From Rhizobium sp. CCGE 510 (GTDB taxonomy: Bacteria > Pseudomonadota > Alphaproteobacteria > Rhizobiales > Rhizobiaceae), in contig NZ_AEYF01000045.1 in assembly GCF_000292525.1 (NCBI RefSeq), forward strand, positions 1-64,000: a stretch of 64,000 bases of DNA, given 5' to 3'. Shown in pieces: positions 1 to 7,303 of the stretch (positions are counted from its first letter, which is position 1; every line of letters begins with the position of its first letter). The notes beneath the pieces are model-generated. The model saw only the letters and a list, made by a program, of their open reading frames with translations, made no database searches and had not been told where the DNA came from. The position numbers and the translations under genes were made by a program.

Positions 1-17
1 CAAAAGCTTCACAAGCT
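1..17 (+). mobile_element. right terminus of an IS1182-like element (body outside the window)
   Basis: The first 22 bases equal positions 12411-12432, which are the right inverted repeat of the complete IS1182-like element plus its CTCAG target repeat. Here the terminus ends at 17, CTCAG follows at 18-22, then CATGAGG, the other half of a REP palindrome. A second copy of the same element, in the same orientation, therefore appears to end here. Its body cannot be seen. Confidence 0.7.
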
Positions 18-150
18 CTCAGCATGAGGGCCGTTGGAGGATGCCGCGCCACAATAACAGGCGTTTGAGATGCCATATGCAAATCATGGGGGGCGGAGAA
101 TGTAGCGCCGGCGTTCAAGAGAGCCTCATCCTTGTACGTTGCCGTTGCTG

Positions 151-156
151 TATAAT
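151..156 (+). promoter_or_regulatory. -10 box of a junction promoter for the IS110 leader
   Basis: TATAAT lies at 151-156. If the element circularises, right-end TTG (1227-1229), core CT and left-end T (133) form TTGCTT, and bases 134-150 give exactly 17 bp of spacer. In the inserted state the -35 position holds ATCCTT, a weak match. A promoter completed only in the circle is known for IS110 elements; here it is read from the sequence and untested. Confidence 0.65.
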
Positions 157-286
157 GCGGCTGTGCGACGGGGATGCGTGTCATCCTTGGGTTTTGAACT
201 CGTACCTCAGCAAGCATCTCCGTCGCCATATCTTCGCTCGAACGGTTGGTTGGGCTTTGAGCCCGCGTTGCAAGGAGGAGCACCCC
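157..286 (+). ncRNA. putative bridge RNA of the IS110 element
   Basis: A 13-bp stem (165-177 with 214-226, one G-T wobble) encloses a loop. Its first strand, TCATCCT (181-187), equals the left target at 126-132. Its second, ACCTCAG (204-210), is the reverse complement of the right target CTGAGGT at 1230-1236. Further on, CGGTTG (243-248) equals the last six bases before the right core (1224-1229), next to a small hairpin GGGCT-TTG-AGCCC (252-264), and CAAG (271-274) complements the left end CTTG. This matches the target- and donor-loop layout known for IS621 bridge RNAs. The 5' end is placed just after TATAAT; both ends are approximate. Confidence 0.75.
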
Positions 287-1381
287 ATGCATGCCCCCAA
301 AACTTTCATGGTCGGTATCGATGTCTCGAAGGCCCATCTCGATGTGGCCATCGAGGGTAAAGCCGCCGTTGTCCGCTTCGACAACGATGCGGCAGGCTGT
401 GCCGCACTCGCAGCCGCGGTGATCGGCGCAGAGCTTGTCGTCGTCGAAGCCACCGGCGGTTACGAGATGGCGATCGTCAGGACACTGATGGCCGCCGGCA
501 TTGCCGTTGCCGTCGTCAATCCCCGCCAGATCCGCGATTTCGCCAGGGCCAGCGGACGTCTGGCCAAGACCGATCAGGTCGATGCCCGCGTCATTCGCCA
601 CTTCGCCAGAGCGATGCGGCCGGCACAGATCCCCCATATCGACGACGGCCGCATCGCGCTTGCTGCCCTCGTCACCCGCCGCCGCCAGCTCGTCGATATG
701 GCGGTCGCCGAGAAGAACCGCCTCGAACATGCCCCTCAAGCCGTCGCCGTGTTGATTGCCGAGACCCTCGCCGCCCTCAAGGCCCAGCTCGCCCGCGTCG
801 ATGCCGCCATCGCGCTCGCCATCGACGCCGAGCCCGATATGACCGCACGCCGCGACCTGCTGCTGACCATCCCGGGCATCGGCGAGGTCGGCGCCGCCGT
901 GCTCATCGCCGAACTGCCCGAACTCGGCGCCATCGACGACAAGAAGCTTGCCGCCCTCGTCGGTGTCGCACCGATGGCCCACGACAGCGGCACTTGGCGC
1001 GGACAACGCCACATTGCCGGCGGTCGCGCCACCGTCAGATGCGCCCTCTACATGGCAACGCTCTCGGCCATCCGCTGCAGCCCGGCCATCAAGGCCTTCT
1101 ACACAAGGCTGCGCGACGCCGGCAAACCGCCCAAGGTCGCCATCGTCGCCGCCATGCGAAAATTCATCATCATGATCAACACCATCCTTAAAAGAAGCAC
1201 ACCCTGGAACGAGCCCAACAACACGGTTGCTGAGGTTCCCCGCAGGAGCCTCGAAAGACGAGGCGGGAACCCGCCCGTCAGGCAAGCAGCACCTTGCCGC
1301 CCGCTCGGAAAGGGAGGGCGGATTGCAGAGCCTGGCCGATCTTTTCCAGGGGAAAGACTTCCCGCACTTCAGTCGCGATGA
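287..1381 (+). CDS. IS110-family transposase (DEDD/RuvC-like plus serine domain)
   Basis: The start at 287 follows AAGGAGGAG at 272-280. The N-terminal RuvC-like DEDD domain shows VGIDVSK, VVEATGGYE and KTDQVDARVI. A helical linker follows, then the C-terminal transposase-20 domain with IPGIGEVGAAVLIAEL and DSGTWRGQRHIAGGR, which carries the presumed nucleophilic serine. The frame has no stop inside the element: codon 315 starts at the right core and the last 50 or so residues come from flanking REP DNA and the region beyond, to a TGA at 1379-1381. The enzyme proper is therefore about 314 residues, normal for the family, with a host-derived tail. Both domains look intact, so activity is plausible. 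Confidence 0.9.
   Translation: MHAPKTFMVGIDVSKAHLDVAIEGKAAVVRFDNDAAGCAALAAAVIGAELVVVEATGGYEMAIVRTLMAAGIAVAVVNPRQIRDFARASGRLAKTDQVDARVIRHFARAMRPAQIPHIDDGRIALAALVTRRRQLVDMAVAEKNRLEHAPQAVAVLIAETLAALKAQLARVDAAIALAIDAEPDMTARRDLLLTIPGIGEVGAAVLIAELPELGAIDDKKLAALVGVAPMAHDSGTWRGQRHIAGGRATVRCALYMATLSAIRCSPAIKAFYTRLRDAGKPPKVAIVAAMRKFIIMINTILKRSTPWNEPNNTVAEVPRRSLERRGGNPPVRQAAPCRPLGKGGRIAEPGRSFPGERLPALQSR
1230..1280. repeat. REP-like palindromic repeat, right part of the IS110 target
   Basis: CTGAGG followed by a CCTCGAAAGACGAGGCGGG tract matches the repeat units at 12520-13600. Joined to 111-130 it rebuilds one unit interrupted by the IS110 element. It abuts the stop codon of the leftward oxidoreductase gene. 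Confidence 0.8.
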
Positions 1382-2246
1382 CCTTCGCAGCGATCTGTGC
1401 CGTTACTTCGGAATAGGCACGCTGGACATTGTCAACGGTTTCGGAATGCACCCATTCCCGCAAGTGGCAATAGGAAAAGACGATATCGGGATGTGAGGCC
1501 CAGAAGGACGGCGGGATGCTTTGGCCCGAGAGCAGGCCGTAATGCACGAAATAGCCGCCGGGTCTAAGCGCATCGGCGAGCACGGCGGCACGCGCGCCGC
1601 CGACGCAGTCAAGCACCGCGTCCAGTCCATGCCGGCTGGCAAGCCCCGCCGCCAGGTCGCCGTCCGCCCTGTCGACGATGACGGCCTCTATACGACCGCG
1701 CAGGCGCTGGAGGGATTCCTCGCTGCGGACGATTGCGACCGGCTCGACGCCGACGGCATTGGCCAGGCCGATCAGGATCGATCCGATCGAAGAGGCGGCG
1801 GCATTGATGGCGATGCGCATACCCGGCCTCAGCCCGATCTTCTTGTGCAGCATCAACCAGGCCGTCATCGGGTTGACATAGCTCGTGGCAGCCTCGAAGT
1901 CGGACAGCCCGTCCGGAACGCGAAGGCACCAGTCGGGATCGGTATCCTTGAATTCCTGCCATCCGCCGGCACTGCGCACCGGCAGCACGCGTGTGCCCGG
2001 AACAAGCCCATGGACTTCTTCGCCGCACGCTTCGATCACCCCGAAGGCTTCGAAGCCCGGAATGAAGGGCAAGGTCGTCCGCCCGGCATAGGCGCCTGAA
2101 ATGGTGATGATATCGGACGGATTGATCGACCGCGCCAAAAGGCGCACGCGCACCTGGTCGCGCCGCAGCACCGGCAACGCGGCCCGCTCGATTTCGACGA
2201 CCTCCTCGGCCGGGCCGAATTTTCGCACGACCGCCTGATATTGCAT
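1278..2246 (-). CDS. MDR-family zinc-independent oxidoreductase (quinone/enoyl reductase type)
   Basis: About 322 residues starting MQYQAVVRKFGPAEEVVEIE. The N-terminal GroES-like domain has INPSDIITISGAYAG and PGFEAFGVIEACGEEV, and the Rossmann domain has INAAASSIGSILIGLA in place of the classical GxGxxG. The catalytic-zinc cysteine and histidine of alcohol dehydrogenases are not evident, so the quinone-reductase/enoyl-reductase branch is favoured over alcohol dehydrogenase. The start at 2246 is chosen over an upstream ATG because GGGGGA sits about 7 bases before it. It is divergent from the thioesterase with a 54-bp gap. Its C terminus ends normally (GGKVLLA) at the REP/IS110 junction. Substrate unknown; the neighbours suggest an enoyl-acyl or enoyl-CoA substrate. 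Confidence 0.75.
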   Translation of the reverse strand: MQYQAVVRKFGPAEEVVEIERAALPVLRRDQVRVRLLARSINPSDIITISGAYAGRTTLPFIPGFEAFGVIEACGEEVHGLVPGTRVLPVRSAGGWQEFKDTDPDWCLRVPDGLSDFEAATSYVNPMTAWLMLHKKIGLRPGMRIAINAAASSIGSILIGLANAVGVEPVAIVRSEESLQRLRGRIEAVIVDRADGDLAAGLASRHGLDAVLDCVGGARAAVLADALRPGGYFVHYGLLSGQSIPPSFWASHPDIVFSYCHLREWVHSETVDNVQRAYSEVTAQIAAKVIATEVREVFPLEKIGQALQSALPFRAGGKVLLA

Positions 2247-2300
2247 TGCATCCCCCAGACAACAGCGGTTAGAACACGCCATCGAATTTTCGGTGATCGA

Positions 2301-2711
2301 ATGAGTGTTGACGACAGGCCTTTAGCATCGTTCCGGGTCTCGATGCGAGACATCGACATCTATGGTCATGTCCATAACTCGGTGTACCTCGATTATTGCG
2401 AGGATGCCGTCGTCGAATTCCTGCGGCACCGGGAAATTCTCAGCCACTTCCGCCACACCTCCTCGGGTGTTGCCTATCACGTGAAGAAGGCGGAAATTAC
2501 CTTTCACAGTCCGATCGACGTCGATGATGTCGTTGAAGCGAAGGTGGCCGTGGAGAAAATCGGGCGCACGAGCCTCGCCTTCGCGATCGAACTCTTTCGC
2601 CGGCGCGACGGCGCCCATTGCGCCTCGGCCGGGCTTGTCTGGGTCTGCGTCGACCTTTCCGACAGCCGCCCGACGCCGATTCCGGACGCGACCAGAGCCG
2701 CCTTGGGCTGA
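2301..2711 (+). CDS. acyl-CoA thioesterase, hot-dog fold (4HBT type)
   Basis: A 136-residue protein starting MSVDDRPLASFRVSMRDID. The segment RDIDIYGHVHNSVYLDYCEDA is the hallmark of 4-hydroxybenzoyl-CoA-thioesterase-like hot-dog enzymes, with the Asp/His pair of the active-site region. It hydrolyses acyl- or aroyl-CoA thioesters in the cytoplasm; chain specificity cannot be read. It is the first gene of a rightward group with the AMP-forming ligase (28-bp gap) and thiolase. The start at 2301 removes 20 unlikely residues of the longer frame. Confidence 0.8.
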   Translation: MSVDDRPLASFRVSMRDIDIYGHVHNSVYLDYCEDAVVEFLRHREILSHFRHTSSGVAYHVKKAEITFHSPIDVDDVVEAKVAVEKIGRTSLAFAIELFRRRDGAHCASAGLVWVCVDLSDSRPTPIPDATRAALG

Positions 2712-2739
2712 CGGCCGATCTTCAAACCAGCGGGTGTCC

Positions 2740-4263
2740 ATGCCGATCCATGCGCAGCTTCTTCGACATGCCACGGACAGGCCGGACAATCCGGCGCTGG
2801 TGATCGGCGACCGCGTCTTGAACTATGGCAAACTCCATTCCCGTGCCGGGGCAATCTATGGCTTTCTCCAGGGTCTGCCGCGCTCAAACCGCCGCACGCT
2901 CGAGCTGCCCGGTGTGGAGAAGCTTGCCGCGCTCAGCCTCGGCAATCATATCGGCTTTGCCGAGTATTTTATTGCCGCCACCGCCGCCCCGAATGCCTGC
3001 GCGGTGATCGACCCGATGATGCCGCCGAAAAGGATCGAACGCATCATCGAGCAGTTGTCGCCGGATGTGCTTGTTGTCGACGACGATGCCGGGCCGAGCG
3101 CCGAGATCGGCCGCAGGTTCGGCGTTCCCGTTGTTGTCGCCGGAGCTGAGCCGTTCGATGGCGGCGCAGCGGAAGGCGAGTTGCCCAATGAGGCGGAAGG
3201 GATTTTCCTGATCGGCTTTACCTCGGGCACCACCGCCGAGCCGAAAGCCTATTATCGCTCGCGCGAGCAGTGGCGCCGGAGCCTCGATCGCGGACGTCTC
3301 GTTTTCGAACTCGAAGACGCGCCATCGACCCTATGCCCCGGCGCGCTGGCGCATGGGCTGGCGCTTTACGCCTTGGTTGAAGCCTTGGATGCCGGCGGCA
3401 CCTTCCATTCGGTCCGGAAATGGGATGCCGATGCCGTCGCGCGCACGCTCTCGGCTGCAGAGATCGAGCGGCTGGTTGCCGTGCCCACCCACATAGCGGG
3501 CATTGCCAGGGCCTGGGCCGGCAAACCGGCTCTGACCTCCCTGCGTGATGTCCTGACCGCGGGTGCGAAACTCGATGTCAACGGGGTCGAATCGATGCGC
3601 CGTCTTTTTCCGAAGGCGCGCATCAGGGAGTATTACGGCGCCTCCGAAATCGGCTTCATGACGGTCTCGACCCTTGTCGGCGGCGCCATTGATTTTCCGG
3701 TCGATCGGGTGGGGCGGGCCTATCCCGGCGTGGATATCTCCATTCGCGACCCTGATGAAAACGACGTCGGCACCGATGTGCCGGGAACCATCTTCGTCAG
3801 GAGCGACCTGATCGCCGACGGCTATCTCTGGGGCGACGACGGCCAGGCGTTCCGGGTCACCGAGGCGGGAGCGACGGTCGGCGATCTCGGCAAACTCGAT
3901 GAAAACGGCATGCTGCGGGTGATCGGCAGGGCGGGCGGCATGATGATATCCGGCGGCAACAACGTCTATCCCGCCGAAGTCGAAAGCGCCCTGAAAGCCT
4001 GCCCGGGCGTCGAGGATGCCGTCGTCTTCGGCCTGCCGGATGCCTATTACGGCCAGCGGATCGTCGCGGTCGTGTCGGGAGAGACGATGGACGCCAAAAT
4101 CCTCGCCGATCATTGCGCGGATAGGCTCGTCAGGTACAAGATCCCCAGGCAATTCTACCATATCGAATCCTGGCCGATGACGAGCAGCGGCAAGATCGCC
4201 AGGGGGCAGGTGGAAGCATCGATGATCTCGGGAGACGGACTTGTCCTACGCCTATCAGCCTGA
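2740..4263 (+). CDS. AMP-forming acyl-CoA synthetase (ANL superfamily)
   Basis: About 507 residues. The P-loop-like motif is LIGFTSGTTAEPKAYYRS. YYGASEIGFMT is the A5 motif, the GDLGKLDENGMLRVIGR segment is the A7-A8 hinge, and TSSGKIARGQ carries the C-terminal catalytic lysine. It activates a carboxylic acid to acyl-adenylate and then acyl-CoA. The ATG at 2740 starts the conserved part (MPIHAQLLRHATDRPDNPAL); a GTG at 2734 is an alternative. Its last 23 bases overlap the thiolase start, so the two are translationally coupled. The substrate is unknown; PaaK-like and bile-acid-ligase-like relatives cannot be separated by eye. Confidence 0.8.
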   Translation: MPIHAQLLRHATDRPDNPALVIGDRVLNYGKLHSRAGAIYGFLQGLPRSNRRTLELPGVEKLAALSLGNHIGFAEYFIAATAAPNACAVIDPMMPPKRIERIIEQLSPDVLVVDDDAGPSAEIGRRFGVPVVVAGAEPFDGGAAEGELPNEAEGIFLIGFTSGTTAEPKAYYRSREQWRRSLDRGRLVFELEDAPSTLCPGALAHGLALYALVEALDAGGTFHSVRKWDADAVARTLSAAEIERLVAVPTHIAGIARAWAGKPALTSLRDVLTAGAKLDVNGVESMRRLFPKARIREYYGASEIGFMTVSTLVGGAIDFPVDRVGRAYPGVDISIRDPDENDVGTDVPGTIFVRSDLIADGYLWGDDGQAFRVTEAGATVGDLGKLDENGMLRVIGRAGGMMISGGNNVYPAEVESALKACPGVEDAVVFGLPDAYYGQRIVAVVSGETMDAKILADHCADRLVRYKIPRQFYHIESWPMTSSGKIARGQVEASMISGDGLVLRLSA

Positions 4264-5434
4264 TGAGGATTGGCAGCCGGTCGTCGTTGCCGCTTACCGC
4301 ACGCCGATCGGCCGGGCTTTTGAATCGCTTTCGACGGTTGCGGCGGAAGACCTGCTCGCGCCGATCATCCGCCGGATCCTGTCTGAAACGGCGATAGCGC
4401 CCGAAGCCATTGACGACGTGCTGGTCGGCAACGCCGCCGGCGGCGGCGGAAATATCGCGCGGCTGGCAGCGCTCACCGCGGGCCTGCCCATGGCGGTTCC
4501 GGGTGTTTCGGTCGACCGGCAATGCGGCTCGGGCCTGGAAGCGATCGTCATGGCCGCCCGCCTGATCCAGGCGAAAGCAGGTTCATGCTTTCTGGCTGGC
4601 GGCGTCGAGAGCGTCAGCACCGCCCCATGGCGTGTCGAACGACCAAAAGCCAATGGGATGCCGCCGCGCTTTTATGGCCGCGCCCGGTTTTCGCCCGATG
4701 CAATCGGCGATCCGGAAATGGGCATTGCCGCCGAAAACGTCGCCCGTCAATTCGGCATATCGCGCCAGAGACAGGATGAACTCGCGCTGCGCAGCCACCG
4801 GCTCGCCGTCGCGGCGGCCGAAGCCGGCATCTTTCGACCTGAGATCGTCGAAATCTCCACCGGCCACGGATTGGTCGAACGCGACGAATGCCCACGCCCA
4901 TCCACATCCTTGGAGGCGCTCGCAAACCTGCCGCCGGTCTTTCTCCGCGACGGTTCAGTAACAGCAGGCAATGCCTGCCCGCTGAATGACGGCGCCTGCC
5001 TGGTGCTTGTCATCAGCCGGGGAATGGCGAAAAGTCTCGGCATCGACAAGGGCCTCGCCTTCATCGACAGCGCTGCTGCCGGTGTCGACCCCAACCTGCT
5101 CGGCGTCGGTCCGGTTGCCTCGACCAAAAAGCTCTTGCAGCGCCAGCCCGGCCTCCCGCTCTCCGGCGTCGATGCCATCGAATTCAACGAGGCTTTCGCC
5201 GCCCAGGTTCTGGCATCGCTGGATCAGCTCGATATCCCCGCCGACGCGGTCAACAAGAACGGCGGCGCCATTGCCTTGGGCCATCCCTTCGGCGCATCTG
5301 GCGCGATCCTGGTTACAAGACTGTACAGTCAGCTGGTCCGCGCCAGCGTTCCCGGCGCCACCGGCCTGGCGATGATCGGCATCGGCGGCGGCATCGGATT
5401 GACGGCGCTGTTCGAGGCCGTCAGGCTTTCCTGA
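4241..5434 (+). CDS. thiolase-family acyltransferase lacking the second catalytic Cys
   Basis: A 397-residue thiolase-fold protein starting at TTG 4241 behind GGAG (4231-4234). The nucleophile motif VDRQCGSGLEAI has Cys95, NEAF precedes the C-terminal half, and GGAIALGHPFGASGA has His348. The usual C-terminal MCIGGGxG motif reads MIGIGGGIG, putting Gly at position 380 where the acid/base Cys is expected. Normal thiolases use that Cys to deprotonate acetyl-CoA, so this enzyme may have a modified reaction or be a condensing enzyme with another base. It overlaps the ligase gene and ends the acyl-CoA group. Confidence 0.85.
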   Translation: MSYAYQPDEDWQPVVVAAYRTPIGRAFESLSTVAAEDLLAPIIRRILSETAIAPEAIDDVLVGNAAGGGGNIARLAALTAGLPMAVPGVSVDRQCGSGLEAIVMAARLIQAKAGSCFLAGGVESVSTAPWRVERPKANGMPPRFYGRARFSPDAIGDPEMGIAAENVARQFGISRQRQDELALRSHRLAVAAAEAGIFRPEIVEISTGHGLVERDECPRPSTSLEALANLPPVFLRDGSVTAGNACPLNDGACLVLVISRGMAKSLGIDKGLAFIDSAAAGVDPNLLGVGPVASTKKLLQRQPGLPLSGVDAIEFNEAFAAQVLASLDQLDIPADAVNKNGGAIALGHPFGASGAILVTRLYSQLVRASVPGATGLAMIGIGGGIGLTALFEAVRLS

Positions 5435-5522
5435 GAAGGACGACGTGCATCCGGCTCAGACTTCGGACGAAGTCGGCCTATTCCACTTTCTCCGTGGTCA
5501 GGCGAGGAGATCGGCGAGACCA

Positions 5523-5660
5523 GCCCCTCATCCGGCTGCCGCCACCTTCTCTCCGTAAACGGGGCGAAGGGAACACGCCGCAACCTCTCCGTCCCCATCT
5601 ACATCTCGTATGGCACGTCCCCTCTCCCCGTTTGACGGGGAGAGGGTTAGGGTGAGGGGC
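5523..5660. repeat. pair of rhizobial intergenic palindromic repeats
   Basis: One unit (5523-5571) carries CTTCTCTCCG with CGGGGCGAAGG. The second is a perfect 10-bp hairpin, CCTCTCCCCG (5621-5630) with CGGGGAGAGG (5636-5645), followed by GTTAGGGTGAGGGGC. Both belong to the common RIME/REP-like mosaic repeats of rhizobia. They may act as transcript ends after the thiolase gene; no T-tract is present. Confidence 0.7.
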
Positions 5661-6017
5661 AGCCGCTGGCACGAACCGGACAGCCTCGCCGCGAAAAGCC
5701 CCGCAGCTTGCACGACAATGATTACCTCCAGCCCTCACCTCCGCTCACCGCACCCGCGGTACGTCGGCCAATCCCTGCTGACGTGAAATTCCGCCATTTC
5801 GGCGAGGCAGCCTACTGCCTTCGCATAGGGCGACAACGACTGGAGGAGAATGGTTCGGGGCCGCGATCCGGCGCATTCTCCTGCCCATCGGTTCCGGCCG
5901 CCCGTACCCGAGAGACGGTTTCCATACCGATGAAGTCGCTTGCCTCGCCGAGGAGGCGATTTCGGCAGCCACCTCACGTCAACAGAGGAAATCCTCGCAA
6001 GGACAAGGAGACTACCC
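5661..6017. other. intergenic region without a supportable gene
   Basis: About 360 bp between the repeat pair and the NAD(P)-binding protein gene. Open frames here are shadows without ribosome sites. It presumably holds the promoter for the gene at 6018. Nothing else was seen. Confidence 0.5.
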
Positions 6018-6782
6018 ATGAAAATCGTCATTATCGGCGGCACCGGCCTCATCGGCTCGAAGACCGTGGAAAGACTGCGCAGCAAGGGGCACGACGTTCT
6101 GCCGGCCTCGCCCAATTCGGGCGTCGACACGATCACCGGCAAGGGGCTCGCCGAAGCGCTCGCAGGCGCCCAAGTGGTGCTCGACCTCGCCAACTCCCCC
6201 TCCTTCGAGGACAAGGCGGTTCTCGAATTCTTCCAGACCTCGGGCCGCAACCTGCTCAAGGCAGGGGCCGCCGCCGGCGTGAAGCATCACATCGCGCTGT
6301 CGATTGTCGGCATGGAGCGCCTTCAGGGCAGCGGCTACATGCGCGCCAAGATGGCCCAGGAACAGCTGATCAAAAGTTCCGGCATACCCTACACCATCGT
6401 TCATTCCACCCAGTTCCACGAATTCATGGCAGGCATCGCCCAGTCGGGCACGGTCGGACAGATGGTGCACCTGTCGCCGGCCTATGTGCAGCCGATCGCT
6501 TCGGACGATGTCGCCGATGTCATGGCCGAGGTGGCGCTGGCCACGCCTATGAATGGCACGATCGAAATCGGCGGACCGGAGAAAGTCCGCCTCACCGAAA
6601 TCGTGACGCGCCTCTTCAAGGCGACGAACGATCCGCGCCAGGTGATATCAGATCCGCACGCCCGCTACTTCGGCGTCGAACTTGAGGACGATTCGCTGGT
6701 GACCGGAGCCAATGCGCGGCTCGGCCGGATCCGCTTCGACGACTGGCTGAGCCGGCAGCCGCCGCAGAAAAAGAGCGCCTGA
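6018..6782 (+). CDS. NAD(P)-binding NmrA/atypical SDR family protein
   Basis: About 254 residues starting MKIVIIGGTGLIGSKTVERL, with the glycine-rich dinucleotide-binding motif of atypical short-chain reductases at residues 7-13. The start at 6018 follows AAGGAG at 6005-6010. The YxxxK catalytic pair of classical SDRs is not clear; SGYMRAKMAQEQ is the nearest equivalent, as in NmrA/HSCARG-like redox sensors. It is followed 45 bp later by a secreted cupin gene, so both may share a transcript. Function is otherwise unknown. Confidence 0.75.
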   Translation: MKIVIIGGTGLIGSKTVERLRSKGHDVLPASPNSGVDTITGKGLAEALAGAQVVLDLANSPSFEDKAVLEFFQTSGRNLLKAGAAAGVKHHIALSIVGMERLQGSGYMRAKMAQEQLIKSSGIPYTIVHSTQFHEFMAGIAQSGTVGQMVHLSPAYVQPIASDDVADVMAEVALATPMNGTIEIGGPEKVRLTEIVTRLFKATNDPRQVISDPHARYFGVELEDDSLVTGANARLGRIRFDDWLSRQPPQKKSA

Positions 6783-6827
6783 TACCCGGCGCCTGACGAC
6801 CCATTCCCATCAACTGAGGAGACAGAC

Positions 6828-7241
6828 ATGCTCAGAAAAATAATCTCGGCAGCGGCGCTCGCCATTATCCTTGCCGCCGGCACGCAAGCTCACGCCGCAG
6901 GCGGCGACGCGAAGGTCCGCGTCGTTTTCGACCAGAAGCTTCCCAATGTTCCCGGTAAGAGCATGCGGGCGGTGCTCGTCGAATATGCGCCGGGCGGCTC
7001 GTCGCCCGGCCATACGCACCCGGCCTCGGCCTTCATTTACGCCACAGTTCTCGAAGGGGCGATCACCAGCAAGGTGAACGACGGGCCGGAGAAGGTCTAC
7101 AAGGCCGGCGAAAGCTTTCCCGAATTTCCGGGCGATCATCACGCCGTCAGCAAGAATGCCAGCAAGACAAAGCCGGCGCGCCTGCTTGCGGTCTTCGTGC
7201 TGAATACCGACGAGACAGAACTGACGACCGACGACAAGTGA
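6828..7241 (+). CDS. secreted cupin-domain protein
   Basis: A 137-residue protein with a Sec signal peptide (charged MLRKI, hydrophobic AAALAIILAAG, cleavage near AHA-A at about residue 23). The rest is one cupin barrel: PGGSSPGHTHPASAFIYATVLEG holds two histidines and Glu of motif 1, and FPEFPGDHHAVSKN gives motif 2 histidines, so a bound metal is likely. It acts in the periplasm; the substrate is unknown. The start has a GAGGAG site at 6817. A 12-bp stem follows the stop. Confidence 0.8.
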   Translation: MLRKIISAAALAIILAAGTQAHAAGGDAKVRVVFDQKLPNVPGKSMRAVLVEYAPGGSSPGHTHPASAFIYATVLEGAITSKVNDGPEKVYKAGESFPEFPGDHHAVSKNASKTKPARLLAVFVLNTDETELTTDDK

Positions 7242-7249
7242 CGTCACCC

Positions 7250-7276
7250 ACGATGCCCGGCGCCGCCGGGCATCGT
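7250..7276. terminator. intergenic hairpin between convergent genes
   Basis: ACGATGCCCGGC (7250-7261) pairs perfectly with GCCGGGCATCGT (7265-7276) across a 3-base loop. It lies between the convergent cupin and PLP-enzyme genes and could end transcripts from both sides. There is no strong T-run, so strength is uncertain. Confidence 0.6.
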
Positions 7277-7303
7277 ATCAATGACAGCATTCTACCATCG
7301 GCA

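Larger units (their letters stand above)
131..1229 (+). mobile_element. complete IS110-family element inserted in a REP palindrome
   Basis: The flanks join into an intact REP-like palindrome: left CCTCATC ends at 130 and right CTGAGG starts at 1230. A CT dinucleotide occurs at both junctions (131-132 and 1230-1231), as expected for the core of IS621-like IS110 elements, which make no longer target duplication and lack terminal inverted repeats. The element is 1,099 bp: a 156-bp noncoding left end (131-286) and a transposase frame reaching the right end. Boundaries are inferred from restoring the REP sequence; the CT can be assigned to either side. Confidence 0.85.

Noticed and set aside
41..286. 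N-terminal extension of the IS110 transposase frame
   Set aside because: It lies across the REP flank and the structured leader; the ribosome site and family start are at 287.
5708..6685. 325-residue frame over the NAD(P)-binding protein gene
   Set aside because: Alternate frame of a real gene, no ribosome site and low-complexity Arg/Gly sequence.
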